Position numbers and translations under genes: made by a program. Source: Dehalococcoidia bacterium (GTDB lineage Bacteria > Chloroflexota > Dehalococcoidia > UBA3495). From it: a stretch of 64,000 nt of DNA. The stretch covers positions 1 to 64,000 of the forward strand of contig JASMCQ010000032.1 in the NCBI GenBank assembly GCA_030753265.1, written 5' to 3'. The notes under the pieces are model-generated. The model saw only the letters and a list, made by a program, of their open reading frames with translations, was not told where the DNA came from and searched no databases. Shown piece after piece: positions 8,998 through 18,177 of this stretch (the first letter of the stretch is position 1; each line of letters opens with the position of its first letter).

Positions 8998-9951
8998 CTA
9001 GCGCTCCACCACGTAGCTGAAAATGCTCTCCAGCGAGTCATCCATGGGCTCGACGCGCAACAGCCGCAGACCCTGCTCCTGGGCGAGCCGGGGGATGGAC
9101 CTCTGGAGCGCGGTAACGTTTCGGCTGAGGACCACCAGGTCACCTTCGTCGCCCATGCTGACCGAGTCCACCTCGTCCATTCGGACCAACGCCGCCGCCA
9201 TGGCCCGTGGGGAGTCGGTCACCACCCGGACCTTGTAGGCCTGCTCGTCCAGCTTGGCGCGGATGGCCCGGAAATCGCCCGCCGCCGCCAGCTTACTGCT
9301 GACCATCAAGAGGATGCGCGTGGCCAGCGTCTCAACCTCTTCCAGGATATGGGACGAGATGAGGATGGTCCGGCCATCGCTGGCGAGGCGGAGCATGGCT
9401 TCATGGAACTCGATGCGTTGGCGAGGGTCGGTCCCGTTGAGCGGTTCGTCCAATATCAGGATTTCGGGGTCGTGGACCAGCGTGGCGGCCAGCCGCATCT
9501 GCTGCCGCATCCCTCGCGAATAGGTGCTCAGCGGGCGGCCCTGGGCCTCGGTCAGTCCCACCAGCGCGACGGCCCGGTCCACCGGCGGTCCCAACGGACT
9601 CAGACCGTGCAGCCGGGCGGCGAACTCCACGAACTGCCGCCCGGTGAAGAAGCCGTAGACCGCCTCGTGCTCCGACATGACGCCGATCCGTCGATACAAC
9701 CGGTGATTATCACGCACCGGTTCGCCGAGCAGCTTCACTTCTCCTTCCGAGCATTTCGCCAGGCCCGCGACGAGATGAAGCAGGGTGGTCTTGCCCGCGC
9801 CGTTGGGCCCCAGCAGACCCGTTATGCCGGGATAGACCTGCAGCGAGACCTCGTTGACGGCCACGACGTTGCCGAACCATCTTGAGACGCCGCGCACGTC
9901 GATGACGGGGTCCGTGGCGGACGCACCGCTGGAGGGCCCGGTCGTCCTCAT
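8998..9951 (-). CDS. ABC transporter ATP-binding protein
   Basis: 317 aa from the ATG at 9951, chosen because GGAGGATATC lies just upstream and its ATG overlaps the permease stop as ATGA. An upstream ATG at 9975 is possible. Walker A GPNGAGKTT, signature YSRGMRQQMRL (replacing LSGGQ), Walker B ILILDEPLNG followed by the switch His in SSH. About 100 extra residues follow the nucleotide-binding domain, as in NatA/DrrA-type ATPases of ABC-2 exporters. Energises the permease at 8272, which follows without a gap. Confidence 0.9.
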   Translation of the reverse strand: MRTTGPSSGASATDPVIDVRGVSRWFGNVVAVNEVSLQVYPGITGLLGPNGAGKTTLLHLVAGLAKCSEGEVKLLGEPVRDNHRLYRRIGVMSEHEAVYGFFTGRQFVEFAARLHGLSPLGPPVDRAVALVGLTEAQGRPLSTYSRGMRQQMRLAATLVHDPEILILDEPLNGTDPRQRIEFHEAMLRLASDGRTILISSHILEEVETLATRILLMVSSKLAAAGDFRAIRAKLDEQAYKVRVVTDSPRAMAAALVRMDEVDSVSMGDEGDLVVLSRNVTALQRSIPRLAQEQGLRLLRVEPMDDSLESIFSYVVER

Positions 9952-10886
9952 GCCGATATCCTCCGATAGCGCCACCAGAGGGCATAGCCCGGACCCGCCG
10001 TCAGCAGCAGGTACCAGCCGATGGGGACAATGCTGGGCAACTCCGCCACCCGGTCCGAGTCCCCTTCTTCGTCCTCAACACCGAAGATCATGTCGCTCAC
10101 GTGCATCGGCACCGCGAACATGGCAACAAGGCTAAACCACTTGGCGGCGTCTCCCGTCAGGGGTTCGCACTGCGCCTCGGCGGGAACGTCCCGGCGCAGT
10201 TCGCCATTCTCCTCGCATGCGGTCAATATGTTGCCGGCCGCGTGGGAGATGATGAAGAACCCGATTACAAACGCGGCAGCATAGGCGCGGCGGTTGGTGA
10301 ACGAGGCCACGGCCAGCGGTATCGTGGTGATGAAGGCCGCTACCACGAGGCCGGCCCCAAGGAAGCGGGGGATATCCAGCCAGTTGTCGCGGAGGTAGTC
10401 CCACGGCTCTACCGCGGAGAGGACCAGTCCAATGAAGAGGACAATCTGTCCGGAGTAGACCAGCAGGAGGGTGATTGAGAAGAACGCCAGCCAGCGCCCG
10501 GCGACGTAGTCGGTGGCCGTCAACGGTCTCGCGAGGTACAGGCTGATGACGCCATTGCGCCGGTCTGGGCAGAGCAACTCGGGGGCGATGATGGCGGAGA
10601 AAAGAATCAAGATTGTCGATACGATTTGGTAATAATTGGAGTGGTCGGGGACAGAGTCGGCCAGGGGTTCGAGTTGGGAGACGACTAGGGCAATGATCAC
10701 GGCCGGGGCCATGACGGCGGCGAAGAGCAGGATGGGGAGAACCTTGGCCAGAGAGCCGCGCCCAAGACCAAGGGTGGTGCGAAAGCCGTTGGCGAACACG
10801 GCCTTGCGGGCGCGCATCCTTCCCTCGCGCGGACCCTGGTAGTGCTGGTAGCCCAGGTCGAACAGCTCACCGCTCGACTGGGTCAT
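9948..10886 (-). CDS. ABC-2 type transporter permease
   Basis: 312 aa with six or more membrane segments, including a helix pair around residues 45-70 and a long hydrophobic block between 150 and 220. A soluble loop with EENGELRRDVPAEAQCEP lies between the last helices. The RRNGVISLYLARPL segment is typical of ABC-2 permeases. It overlaps the ATPase before it (ATGA at 10883-10886) and the ATPase after it (ATGA at 9948-9951), so all four genes are translationally linked. It probably pairs with the ATPase at 10883. Confidence 0.85.
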   Translation of the reverse strand: MTQSSGELFDLGYQHYQGPREGRMRARKAVFANGFRTTLGLGRGSLAKVLPILLFAAVMAPAVIIALVVSQLEPLADSVPDHSNYYQIVSTILILFSAIIAPELLCPDRRNGVISLYLARPLTATDYVAGRWLAFFSITLLLVYSGQIVLFIGLVLSAVEPWDYLRDNWLDIPRFLGAGLVVAAFITTIPLAVASFTNRRAYAAAFVIGFFIISHAAGNILTACEENGELRRDVPAEAQCEPLTGDAAKWFSLVAMFAVPMHVSDMIFGVEDEEGDSDRVAELPSIVPIGWYLLLTAGPGYALWWRYRRISA

Positions 10887-11803
10887 TTCCCGGCGCTCCG
10901 GAAAATGTCGGTCAGCTGGTGGCGGCGAGGCGCTAACCGTCGCAACCGGGCGTCAACCTCGACAAGGGCGTCGCGGATGTCGTCGTACTGCGATTCGTTC
11001 TTCAGCTCAACCGCCAACGAGGGCCCGTCGACCGTGGCCTCGACTCTCCGTTTCGTAAGGGCCGCGACCAGTTCGTCCCGACGGCCGTCGACATCGATGT
11101 AGATGGTTTCGGTCTCCTGGGTGAAGCGGGACACGGCCCCGTCCTCCACCACGTGGCCGCCTTCAAGAACGATTATCCGGTCGCAGGTGGTCTCGATGTC
11201 CCCCATCAGATGCGACGAGAGAATGATGCTGATGCCGAACTCCCGCCCGGTGCGGCGGATCAGGCGCAACATATCCTCCCGGCCGCCCGGGTCGAGGCCC
11301 GCGGTGGGCTCGTCCAGTAGGACGATGGCCGGGTCATGGGCCAGGGCCTGGGCCAGTTTGACCCGCTGCTTCATTCCGGTGGAGTACTCGCCGATGGAGC
11401 GGTAGCGCTCCTCCTCGAGCCCTACGTGCCGCATGATGTCGGCGGCGCGGGTCCGGGCGTAGACCGGCGGTATACCGCTGACCTCCGCCATGTGAGCCAG
11501 GAACTCAGACGCCGTTATGGCGGAGGACAGACAGTCGTGTTCCGGCATGTAGCCGAGACGCCCTCGGACTCCCACGGAGTCGTAGGGCTTCTCGCCCATC
11601 ACCTCGGCGGAGCCGGCGGTCGGCTTGAGGAGGCCCAGGAACAGCTTGATCGCCGTGCTCTTGCCGGCGCCGTTGGGCCCCAGCAGGCCGGTTATCCCCT
11701 CGTGGACTTCGAAATTTACGGACTCCAACGCGATGGTTTTTCCGTAGTGTTTCGTTAGCCCTTTGGCTTCAAGAAGTGCAGGCACCGAGCCATTATACTC
11801 CAC
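10883..11803 (-). CDS. ABC transporter ATP-binding protein
   Basis: 306 aa from a GTG start at 11803 preceded by GGAGAAAAC; the open frame continues 39 codons further upstream but without family similarity. Walker A GPNGAGKST, signature YSTGMKQRVKL, Walker B AIVLLDEPTAG, switch His in SSH, and a C-terminal extension of about 90 residues. First gene of the four-gene exporter operon. Two different ATPase/permease pairs in one operon suggests either a heteromeric complex or two exporters for the same stress. The intergenic region to the right (11804-12021) is shared with the divergent MFS gene. Confidence 0.9.
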   Translation of the reverse strand: MEYNGSVPALLEAKGLTKHYGKTIALESVNFEVHEGITGLLGPNGAGKSTAIKLFLGLLKPTAGSAEVMGEKPYDSVGVRGRLGYMPEHDCLSSAITASEFLAHMAEVSGIPPVYARTRAADIMRHVGLEEERYRSIGEYSTGMKQRVKLAQALAHDPAIVLLDEPTAGLDPGGREDMLRLIRRTGREFGISIILSSHLMGDIETTCDRIIVLEGGHVVEDGAVSRFTQETETIYIDVDGRRDELVAALTKRRVEATVDGPSLAVELKNESQYDDIRDALVEVDARLRRLAPRRHQLTDIFRSAGK

Positions 11804-12021
11804 GTTTTCTCCGGTGCAACTCGGGATTATTACCGATATTTGCTCATTCAAAAGGCCGATGCAAAAGGCCGATGCGCCCAGCCGCTCAGGCTTCTTACCG
11901 GCGCTCAGCGCCACGAGCACCGGGCCGGATTATCGTTTTCACCGGTCACGTTCCCTGCGGCCCGCGACGAATACCGCTATAATGGCGTTGGCTTTCCGGC
12001 ACCAGTAATGATGGAGATTGC

Positions 12022-13356
12022 ATGAGGGACCGGCCACCCACCAGCGGCACCAGGGGACAACGTAAGATTTTCTACGGCTGGTGGGTTGTGGCGGCGGGCA
12101 GCGCCCTCAATGTCCTGGCGGGAGGCCTCTACTGGACCGGTTTCTCGATCTACTTCCTGCCCGTGACCCGTGACCTGGGCCTGAGCCGGGCGGCCACCTC
12201 TTTGGCCTACGGCCTGGGCCGGATGGAGGGCGGGATTGAAGGGCCTCTGGCGGGCTATCTGGTGGACCGCCTGGGACCCCGAACGATGATAGCCGCCGGC
12301 GGCGCTCTGGCCGGCGTCGGCTTCATTTTGCTGTCTTTTACCCACAGCTTCACCACGTTCATGATTGTGTACGTTGCCGCCGTGACCCTGGGCGTGAACG
12401 TGGGTTTCAACCACGGCATCTTCGCCGCGGTCAACCAGTGGTTCATTCGACGTAGCGGCCTTGCCATGTCCATATCGACCATGGGCATGTCCATAGGCGG
12501 CGCTGTTATCACGCCGGCGGTCGCCTTGATAGTGCTGAATCTGGGATGGAGGACCGGCGCCCTGATCTCAGGCGTGGCCCTGCTAACTTTGGTGGCTCCC
12601 ATGGCTTTTGTGATACGCAACTCGCCGGAAAGCATGGGCTTGCTGCCGGATGGAGATCAGCCGCAGGCTATCCCCGTTGAGGGCGTCCCAGTCACCCGGT
12701 CGTCGGTGTTCCGCCGCCATTACACCACCGTGGATTTCACCGCGAGAGAGGCGATCAAGACGCGGGCCTACTGGCTCCTGGCGTTGGCCATGGGCCTTCG
12801 GATTTCCGCCCACACCGGGGTGTTCGTGCACCTGGTGCCCTTGATGGTGTGGAAGGGACAGTCCGAGGCCACCGGAGCCCTCATCGTGGCCTCCGTAGCC
12901 TTCATCACGATCCCCCTCAGGGTCCTCCTCGGCTGGTTTGGCGACAAGTGGGCCAAGCAGAAAATGGTTGGCATCACCATGGCCCTGGGAGCTGTCAGTC
13001 TGGGAATTCTCCTGATACCCGGAGGGTCGCTGTGGCAACTGGCCGTCTTCGCCCTGCTCTTCTCTGTTCCCGAGGCGGTCAGCGGCCTGGCCTGGTCCCT
13101 GATCGGGGACTTCTTTGGCCGCCGCTACTTCGGCACCCTCCGGGGCGGGATCACCACCGTTTATAGCTTCATGTCCATGGGCGTGCCGGTGTTTGCCGGC
13201 TGGGTATTCGACACTTCCGGCAGCTATTACTGGGCCCTCATCCCCATAGTCGCCATGTATCTGGCGGCGACTCTCATCTTCTGGAACCTTCCCCGGCCCC
13301 GGACTCCCAGCCGGGAGGCAGGCCCCGTGACGGTAGACGCCTCCGGCGGCCGGTGA
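12022..13356 (+). CDS. MFS transporter (monocarboxylate/OFA-like), paralogue B
   Basis: 444 aa, 12 membrane helices. The N terminus FYGWWVVAAGSALN is typical of OFA/MCT-like carriers, and GYLVDRLGPRT near residue 80 is the MFS loop motif. It shares SPESMGLLPDG, the VDFTAREAIKTRAYW segment and GDFFGRRYFGTLRG with the MFS protein at 6527, so both come from one duplication and now flank the ABC operon on opposite strands. A GGAG lies 9 bases before the ATG and a TATAAT (11978-11983) 38 bases before it, but no convincing -35 is present. Likely a proton-coupled small-acid transporter; substrate not known. Confidence 0.87.
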   Translation: MRDRPPTSGTRGQRKIFYGWWVVAAGSALNVLAGGLYWTGFSIYFLPVTRDLGLSRAATSLAYGLGRMEGGIEGPLAGYLVDRLGPRTMIAAGGALAGVGFILLSFTHSFTTFMIVYVAAVTLGVNVGFNHGIFAAVNQWFIRRSGLAMSISTMGMSIGGAVITPAVALIVLNLGWRTGALISGVALLTLVAPMAFVIRNSPESMGLLPDGDQPQAIPVEGVPVTRSSVFRRHYTTVDFTAREAIKTRAYWLLALAMGLRISAHTGVFVHLVPLMVWKGQSEATGALIVASVAFITIPLRVLLGWFGDKWAKQKMVGITMALGAVSLGILLIPGGSLWQLAVFALLFSVPEAVSGLAWSLIGDFFGRRYFGTLRGGITTVYSFMSMGVPVFAGWVFDTSGSYYWALIPIVAMYLAATLIFWNLPRPRTPSREAGPVTVDASGGR

Positions 13357-13428
13357 GTTTGCCGCCGGGGATGGGTGTCACCGGTTCTTGGAGGGAATGT
13401 GAGAATTGGTTGACGGGCGAAATCCCTC

Positions 13429-13457
13429 AAAGTCTCCCTTTAATAAAGGGAGACTTT
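13429..13457. terminator. Perfect 13-bp hairpin, repeat family C (copy 2)
   Basis: AAAGTCTCCCTTT (13429-13441) and its exact reverse complement (13445-13457) around the loop AAT. It lies 72 bases after the MFS gene. The stem could terminate transcription, but there is no clean T-run. The CTCCCTTT/AAAGGGAG core also links it to the hairpins at 3687, 20210 and 40958. Confidence 0.6.
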
Positions 13458-13578
13458 GGGTGAGCTACCCTGAGGCGGGTGAGGCTGTGACGGGGCTGTT
13501 CGGGATGGTAAAGTAGCCGGGTGCGTTGGGTAGGTGCAGCCTTGGGGATGGGAGTCTTCCGACCGACGGAGGTTACAT

Positions 13579-14289
13579 ATGTTCGACCCCGGTTTCCCGA
13601 TCAACACGTTCACTGTCCTGGGACGTTGCCGCCGGACCGGCCGGCTCGGCATCGCGACGACCACCCGTGAGATGGCGGTGGGCTCCCGAGTGCCCAACGT
13701 GAAGGCCCACGTCGGAGCTATCGCGACCCAAGCGAGTTCCGATCCACGGCTGGGGCCCTTGGGCTTGCAACTGCTTGGATTGGGATTCACCGCCACCCGG
13801 GTCATGTCCGAACTGGAGGCCAACGATCCCCATATCGAGCGGCGGCAGCTGGGCATCATCGACAGTTGGGGTACCGCGTTGGCGCGGACCGGCAGTTACA
13901 ACAGTGACTGGGCCGGACACATCATCGGCGACGGATATATCGCGATGGGCAACAACCTGCAGGGCGAGCACGTCGCCAAAGCGATGGCCGCCGCGTTGGA
14001 GGATTCCTTCGACCTAGACCTGGAGGTGCGTCTGCTTCATGGACTCGAGGCGGGCACCGCCGCCGGAGGACAGCACGGGGGCCAACGTAGCGCGGCGTTG
14101 ATCGTGTATGAGACCGAGTCCTATCCGCTGATGTCTTTGCGGGTCGATGACCACCCAGAACCGGTGGCGGACCTGCGCCGGATATTCGACAAGTTCCACC
14201 CTCTGCTGCCGTACTATCGACAGCGGCCCATCGATCCGGACCTCCCCAAGGTGTACGATTGGGCGAAACAGCAGGGAATTGAGCTTTAG
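13579..14289 (+). CDS. DUF1028 family protein
   Basis: 236 aa, ATG at 13579 with CGGAGG 5 bases upstream (an upstream in-frame start at 13534 lacks a ribosome site). N-terminal INTFTVLGRCRRTGRLGIAT is the DUF1028 hallmark. This family has an Ntn-hydrolase-like fold and often stands beside amidohydrolases or peptidases. Further family features are a GAIATQA stretch near residue 46, GYIAMGNNL near 118 and the HGLEAGTAAGGQHGGQRSAAL segment near 155. Biochemical role unproven. The gene stands alone between an MFS gene and the convergent MoeA fusion. Confidence 0.8.
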   Translation: MFDPGFPINTFTVLGRCRRTGRLGIATTTREMAVGSRVPNVKAHVGAIATQASSDPRLGPLGLQLLGLGFTATRVMSELEANDPHIERRQLGIIDSWGTALARTGSYNSDWAGHIIGDGYIAMGNNLQGEHVAKAMAAALEDSFDLDLEVRLLHGLEAGTAAGGQHGGQRSAALIVYETESYPLMSLRVDDHPEPVADLRRIFDKFHPLLPYYRQRPIDPDLPKVYDWAKQQGIEL

Positions 14290-14328
14290 CCCCGCGTGGC
14301 CGGGGGCTGGGATCGCCGGCGCCGGTAT

Positions 14329-16260
14329 CTAGGGATTCAGCTCGGCCATGGTCCGGCCCATCTCCGAGGCGTCATAGCCGCCGAGCCCCTCGACCAGCGT
14401 CTTGAACCCGTCGCCGCGTATGATCTCCAGCAGCGGCTGAAGCAGGGGAGATTCGTATTGATCCCGGGGAATAACCAGGTCGTAGCGCTCCTTCAAAAGG
14501 GGCACGAAGTCGAGATCCAGGGCCCGAGCCGCCGCCAGAATCCCCAGGCCCGTGTCGGCCGTCCCGCTGGCCACCGCGGCCGCCACGCCGGTGTGGGTGT
14601 ACTCCTCGCGCTCGTAGCCGTTGATGGATGAGGGGTCGATGCCGCCACGACGCAACTCATAGTCCAGCAGCACCCGAGTTCCGGAGCCCCGTTGGCGATT
14701 GATGAAAGAGACGCCGCCGCGCGCCAGGTCGCTCAGGCTCGTGATGCCCTTCGGGTTTCCTTCGGCCACCAGGAGCCCCTGCTGACGGTAGACCAGGTTG
14801 ACCAACACAACCGGCACGGCGGACAACACCCTCCGGATATACGATACGTTGTATTCCCCCGTCTCCTCATCCAGCAGGTGCGAGCCCGCCAGATGGGCCT
14901 CTCCGCGCTGGAGCGCCATCAACCCGCCGAGGCTGCCCACGTTGGACGAAGAGAGGCTGGCCCGAGGGTCGACGCGGTGCAACTCGCTGGCCAGCAGGTC
15001 CAGGGTCAGGTCGTGACTGCCGATGGCTACGATGGTGTTGTCGATTTGCAGCGGATGGCGAAAGAGTTCAACATCCACCTGTCCTCCGGCGGCGATACCC
15101 TCCGAAAACCGGGGGACCCGTACGATGCCATCGGCCCGCACCATGGACATCATGACGCCGGCTCCCCGGGTAAGCGGCGTCGCCACGTAGCGGCCCCCAA
15201 CTTTGCCCACGGTGACCCGCAGGAACTCGTCCTGTCCGAGTGCCGAGAACACCTTGCGAGTGATCGCCGCCGATAGGCTGGGCCTCGGCAGGCCGGGCAC
15301 TCCCAGCATCCGCTCCACGAGGGGCTTGACCAACAGCTCCATGGTGAGCACGCAGGAGACCGGGTATCCCGGAATACCGATTACCGGCTTGCCTTCCGCC
15401 ACGCCCAGGACCACCGGATGCCCCGGCCTGATGGCGATGCCGTGGACCAGCAGCTCGCCAACGGACTCGATCACGGACGCGGTATAGTCGTGGGAGCCCG
15501 CCGATGACCCGGCATTCAAGACCACCACGTCGTGGGTTTCCAGGGCCTCATTGACCGCGCTCTGGATGGCCTCGAACTCGTCACGGACGATGGGAACCCG
15601 GTAGGCGGCCCCGCCCCATTCGGTCACCAGGCGGGCCATGACCAGGGAGTTGGACTCGATGATGTCGCCGGACTTGAACGGCTCGCCAACCGCCACCAGC
15701 TCCGAGCCGGTTGGAATGATGGCCACCCGGGGCCGGCGGCGGACCGGCACGGCGCTCAGGCCGGCCGAGGCCATGGCGCCCAGGTCCGTGGCGCGGACCA
15801 CGTGGTTCTCCGGCAGCACCAGCTCGGTGGCCACCAGGTCTTCTCCCAGCGGGCGCACGTGCTGCCACGGGGCTACCGGGTTGATGATTTCAATCTGGTC
15901 ATCGCCAACCTTCTGGATGTCCTCGATCATGATGACGGCGTTGAATTGGGAGGGAAGGGGATTCCCCGTGTCGATCCAAGACGCTTGCCCGCCCAGCGCC
16001 AGCCGGACCGGTGAGGTCTTGGTGGCGCCGGTGGTGTCCGCCGCCCGTACCGCGGCCCCGTCCATGGCCGCCGAGTGATAGAAAGGCGAAGAGGTCCTGG
16101 CGATAACCGGCCCGCCGGTAACCCTCCCCGCCGACTCCTCTATCGAGACTTCCTCCGCCGGAAGGGGACGCGCGGACCCCGTCCCTTCCAGTGCGCCGAA
16201 AAGCCTGGACAGTGCCTCGTCCAATGGGATGTCTTCCAAGTAGACCCTGCGTTGCATCAC
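14329..16260 (-). CDS. MoeA fused to a periplasmic-binding-protein-like domain
   Basis: 643 aa. Residues 1 to about 400 are a MoeA molybdopterin molybdenumtransferase: SPFYHSAAMDG near 58, IPTGSEL near 196, VLNAGSSAGSHDY near 252 and GIPGYPVS near 297. Residues 405-643 are a PBP-like domain of the type that binds molybdate or similar ligands (SSNVGSLGGLMAL, RQRGSGTRVLLDYEL, GTADTGLGI), normally found with LysR-type or ModE-linked regulators. MoeA inserts Mo (or W) into adenylated molybdopterin. The fused PBP domain could sense or deliver the oxyanion, or choose between molybdate and tungstate. It lies 150 bases downstream of a second, plain MoeA on the same strand, in a cluster with tungsten enzymes. 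Start GTG at 16260, or ATG at 16257. Confidence 0.9.
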   Translation of the reverse strand: MMQRRVYLEDIPLDEALSRLFGALEGTGSARPLPAEEVSIEESAGRVTGGPVIARTSSPFYHSAAMDGAAVRAADTTGATKTSPVRLALGGQASWIDTGNPLPSQFNAVIMIEDIQKVGDDQIEIINPVAPWQHVRPLGEDLVATELVLPENHVVRATDLGAMASAGLSAVPVRRRPRVAIIPTGSELVAVGEPFKSGDIIESNSLVMARLVTEWGGAAYRVPIVRDEFEAIQSAVNEALETHDVVVLNAGSSAGSHDYTASVIESVGELLVHGIAIRPGHPVVLGVAEGKPVIGIPGYPVSCVLTMELLVKPLVERMLGVPGLPRPSLSAAITRKVFSALGQDEFLRVTVGKVGGRYVATPLTRGAGVMMSMVRADGIVRVPRFSEGIAAGGQVDVELFRHPLQIDNTIVAIGSHDLTLDLLASELHRVDPRASLSSSNVGSLGGLMALQRGEAHLAGSHLLDEETGEYNVSYIRRVLSAVPVVLVNLVYRQQGLLVAEGNPKGITSLSDLARGGVSFINRQRGSGTRVLLDYELRRGGIDPSSINGYEREEYTHTGVAAAVASGTADTGLGILAAARALDLDFVPLLKERYDLVIPRDQYESPLLQPLLEIIRGDGFKTLVEGLGGYDASEMGRTMAELNP

Positions 16261-16410
16261 GTCCTACCGGTCCATTAATCTGCTGCCAAGCTGTGCGGGG
16301 AATAGGCCGCCGGGATAGTCCACCTTAGGAAAAGGGGGATTCATCCCCCGGTGGAGCCCTCTGTTATGTTAAGCCGCCCGCGCCAGGAACAGCGGTCCAA
16401 AAGCCGTGGC

Positions 16411-17643
16411 TCAGAAAAGGGTGACGGTAACCCGTTCCCCCTCCGGCAATCCATGTTTGTCCAGGGGGACCTGCACCGTGCCGTCCGCCTTGATCATCGT
16501 CATTATCAAGTTCGACTCCCCGAAAACCGGCACCGCCCACCGCTGTCCGTCGCGCTCTTCAACCCTCACCTGCACGTAATCTTCGCGGCCGGTGGTGGAT
16601 GCCACGTTCCGCGCCAGAAAGGCTTCCACGGTGGGCCGGGCCGGAGGATTGGAGGACCCGGCGAGCAGATACAGGGCCGGTGCGACCAGCAAGTCGAAGA
16701 TCACCATCGCGGAAACCGGGTTGCCCGGCAGGCCGATCACGGGTTTCCCCGCCGCGACCGCCAGAATCGTCGGCTTGCCCGGCCGGGTGGCCACGCCGTG
16801 GACCAGGATGCCCGGCTCACCCAGGCCGGCGATGACCCCGGCGGTAAGGTCCCGGACGCTCACCGAGCTGCCGGCGGTGACTATCACCACGTCCGCGCCC
16901 TGCAGCGCCCGCTCGGCTGCTTCCGTCAGCGCCTTCCGGTTGTCGGGGATAATGCCCAGTGACCAGGGAACACCGCCCGCCTGCCTGATCTGCGCCGAGA
17001 GGGTGTGGGTGTTGATGTCCCGGACCTGGCCCGGACCGATCTCTTCTTCCGGTGGCACGATCTCATCTCCGGTGGAGATGACCGCCACCAACGGACGGGG
17101 CGCCACGTCGATCTCGGTTACACCGGCGCCCATCAGGCCGCCCAGGTCTTGGGGCCGCAGCCAGCGGCCCGCCGGCACCAGCAGGTCTCCCCGCCGCAGG
17201 TCTTCCCCCACCTGAATGACGTTTTCTCCCGGGGCCACGGGCCGGACAACCTCGATGGTCGCGGCGTCTACCTGCTGGGTGTTCTCCACCATGACGACCG
17301 CATCGGCCCCGGCGGGCAGCATGCCCCCCGTGTGCTCGATGGCGGCCTGGCCGGCGGATACGGTGACCTCCGCCTGCCGTCCCATGAGTACCTCGCCGAT
17401 CACGTCGAGATAGGCGGGGATCCCCTCCGTCGCGCCGTAGGTATCCGCCGCCCGGACGGCGTACCCGTCCATGGTGGAGCGGGAAAAAGCGGGCAGGTCC
17501 GAGGGCGAATGCACGTCCCGGCGGGTGATCCGGTCCAGGGCATCGGCCACGGCCACCCTCTCCAGCGTGGCGTTGGGGCTGAGGTGGCCAAAGAAGATCC
17601 GTCTCGCTTCTTCCGGCGTAACGACGTTAAATAGCTCCGGCAA
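16411..17643 (-). CDS. moeA: Molybdopterin molybdenumtransferase MoeA
   Basis: 410 aa, TTG start with GGAGGATAAACC upstream. All MoeA regions are present: FSRSTMDGYAVRA near residue 54, GADAVVMVENTQ near 115, AVISTGDEIVPP near 188, VTAGSSVSVRDLT near 255, GLPGNPVSAM near 303 and a C-terminal beta barrel. Catalyses insertion of the metal oxyanion into molybdopterin-AMP to give the active cofactor. It is divergent from the MoaD-like/aldehyde oxidoreductase pair starting at 17908 and shares a 264-base control region with them. Two MoeA proteins side by side may reflect separate molybdenum and tungsten cofactor branches, as proposed for archaeal MoeA pairs; that assignment is inference. Confidence 0.95.
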   Translation of the reverse strand: MPELFNVVTPEEARRIFFGHLSPNATLERVAVADALDRITRRDVHSPSDLPAFSRSTMDGYAVRAADTYGATEGIPAYLDVIGEVLMGRQAEVTVSAGQAAIEHTGGMLPAGADAVVMVENTQQVDAATIEVVRPVAPGENVIQVGEDLRRGDLLVPAGRWLRPQDLGGLMGAGVTEIDVAPRPLVAVISTGDEIVPPEEEIGPGQVRDINTHTLSAQIRQAGGVPWSLGIIPDNRKALTEAAERALQGADVVIVTAGSSVSVRDLTAGVIAGLGEPGILVHGVATRPGKPTILAVAAGKPVIGLPGNPVSAMVIFDLLVAPALYLLAGSSNPPARPTVEAFLARNVASTTGREDYVQVRVEERDGQRWAVPVFGESNLIMTMIKADGTVQVPLDKHGLPEGERVTVTLF

Positions 17644-17842
17644 GGTTTATCCTCCGGCCAGATAGCGGGCAGTGGCATCGCCCCTCGGGTCTCCGGCCGC
17701 CCGTGATCCAACGGGACCGAGGTCGATCGACGGGCAACGAGAAGAGGGCCTCCGCCAGGTAATCATATACTTTCGCTACTCCGGAATCCACCGCGCCGCG
17801 GCCAGGCATCGATGTCCTAGATGCGGGATCGTAAACGGATAT

Positions 17843-17871
17843 TTGACACAATCAACGCCGGTCTCGATAAT
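17843..17871 (+). promoter_or_regulatory. Sigma-70-type promoter for the MoaD-like/AOR operon
   Basis: TTGACA (17843-17848), 17-base spacer, GATAAT (17866-17871). A full-consensus -35 and a 5/6 -10 at ideal spacing, 36 bases before the ATG at 17908. The best promoter match in the window. Confidence 0.75.
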
Positions 17872-17907
17872 TGAGGCTGACGCAAATTCTTGGACTGGTG
17901 TTCTAGA

Positions 17908-18144
17908 ATGCGGGTAACCGTAGAGACGTACGGATTGAAGAAGGGTCTGGTCGCGGACGAGCGACGTAAGGTAGACGTGGATATCGAGCAAAACGCCACG
18001 GTCCTAGAGGTGCTGCGCAAAGTGGGCGTCCAGGTGGACCAGCCCTGGAATGCCAGCCTGAACGGAACGCTTGCCGATCCCTCCGACCAGGTGTCCGAGG
18101 GGTCTCTGATTCTCGTCTTCCCTCCCATCTCGGGGGGGAGTTAG
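17908..18144 (+). CDS. MoaD/ThiS-like sulfur carrier protein
   Basis: 78 aa from the ATG at 17908. A small beta-grasp protein ending LVFPPISGGS. MoaD-type proteins donate sulfur from a C-terminal Gly-Gly thiocarboxylate to make molybdopterin. Here a Ser follows the Gly-Gly, which is unusual because the terminal carboxyl of the last Gly is normally the reactive group. Either the Ser is removed or this copy works differently. The second MoaD-like protein (22292) ends cleanly in Gly-Gly. It lies 33 bases before an aldehyde ferredoxin oxidoreductase and behind a strong promoter, so it is probably dedicated to that tungsten enzyme. Confidence 0.8.
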   Translation: MRVTVETYGLKKGLVADERRKVDVDIEQNATVLEVLRKVGVQVDQPWNASLNGTLADPSDQVSEGSLILVFPPISGGS

Positions 18145-18177
18145 ACCATCCGCTAGCTAGCCAGAGGAGGGTACGCA

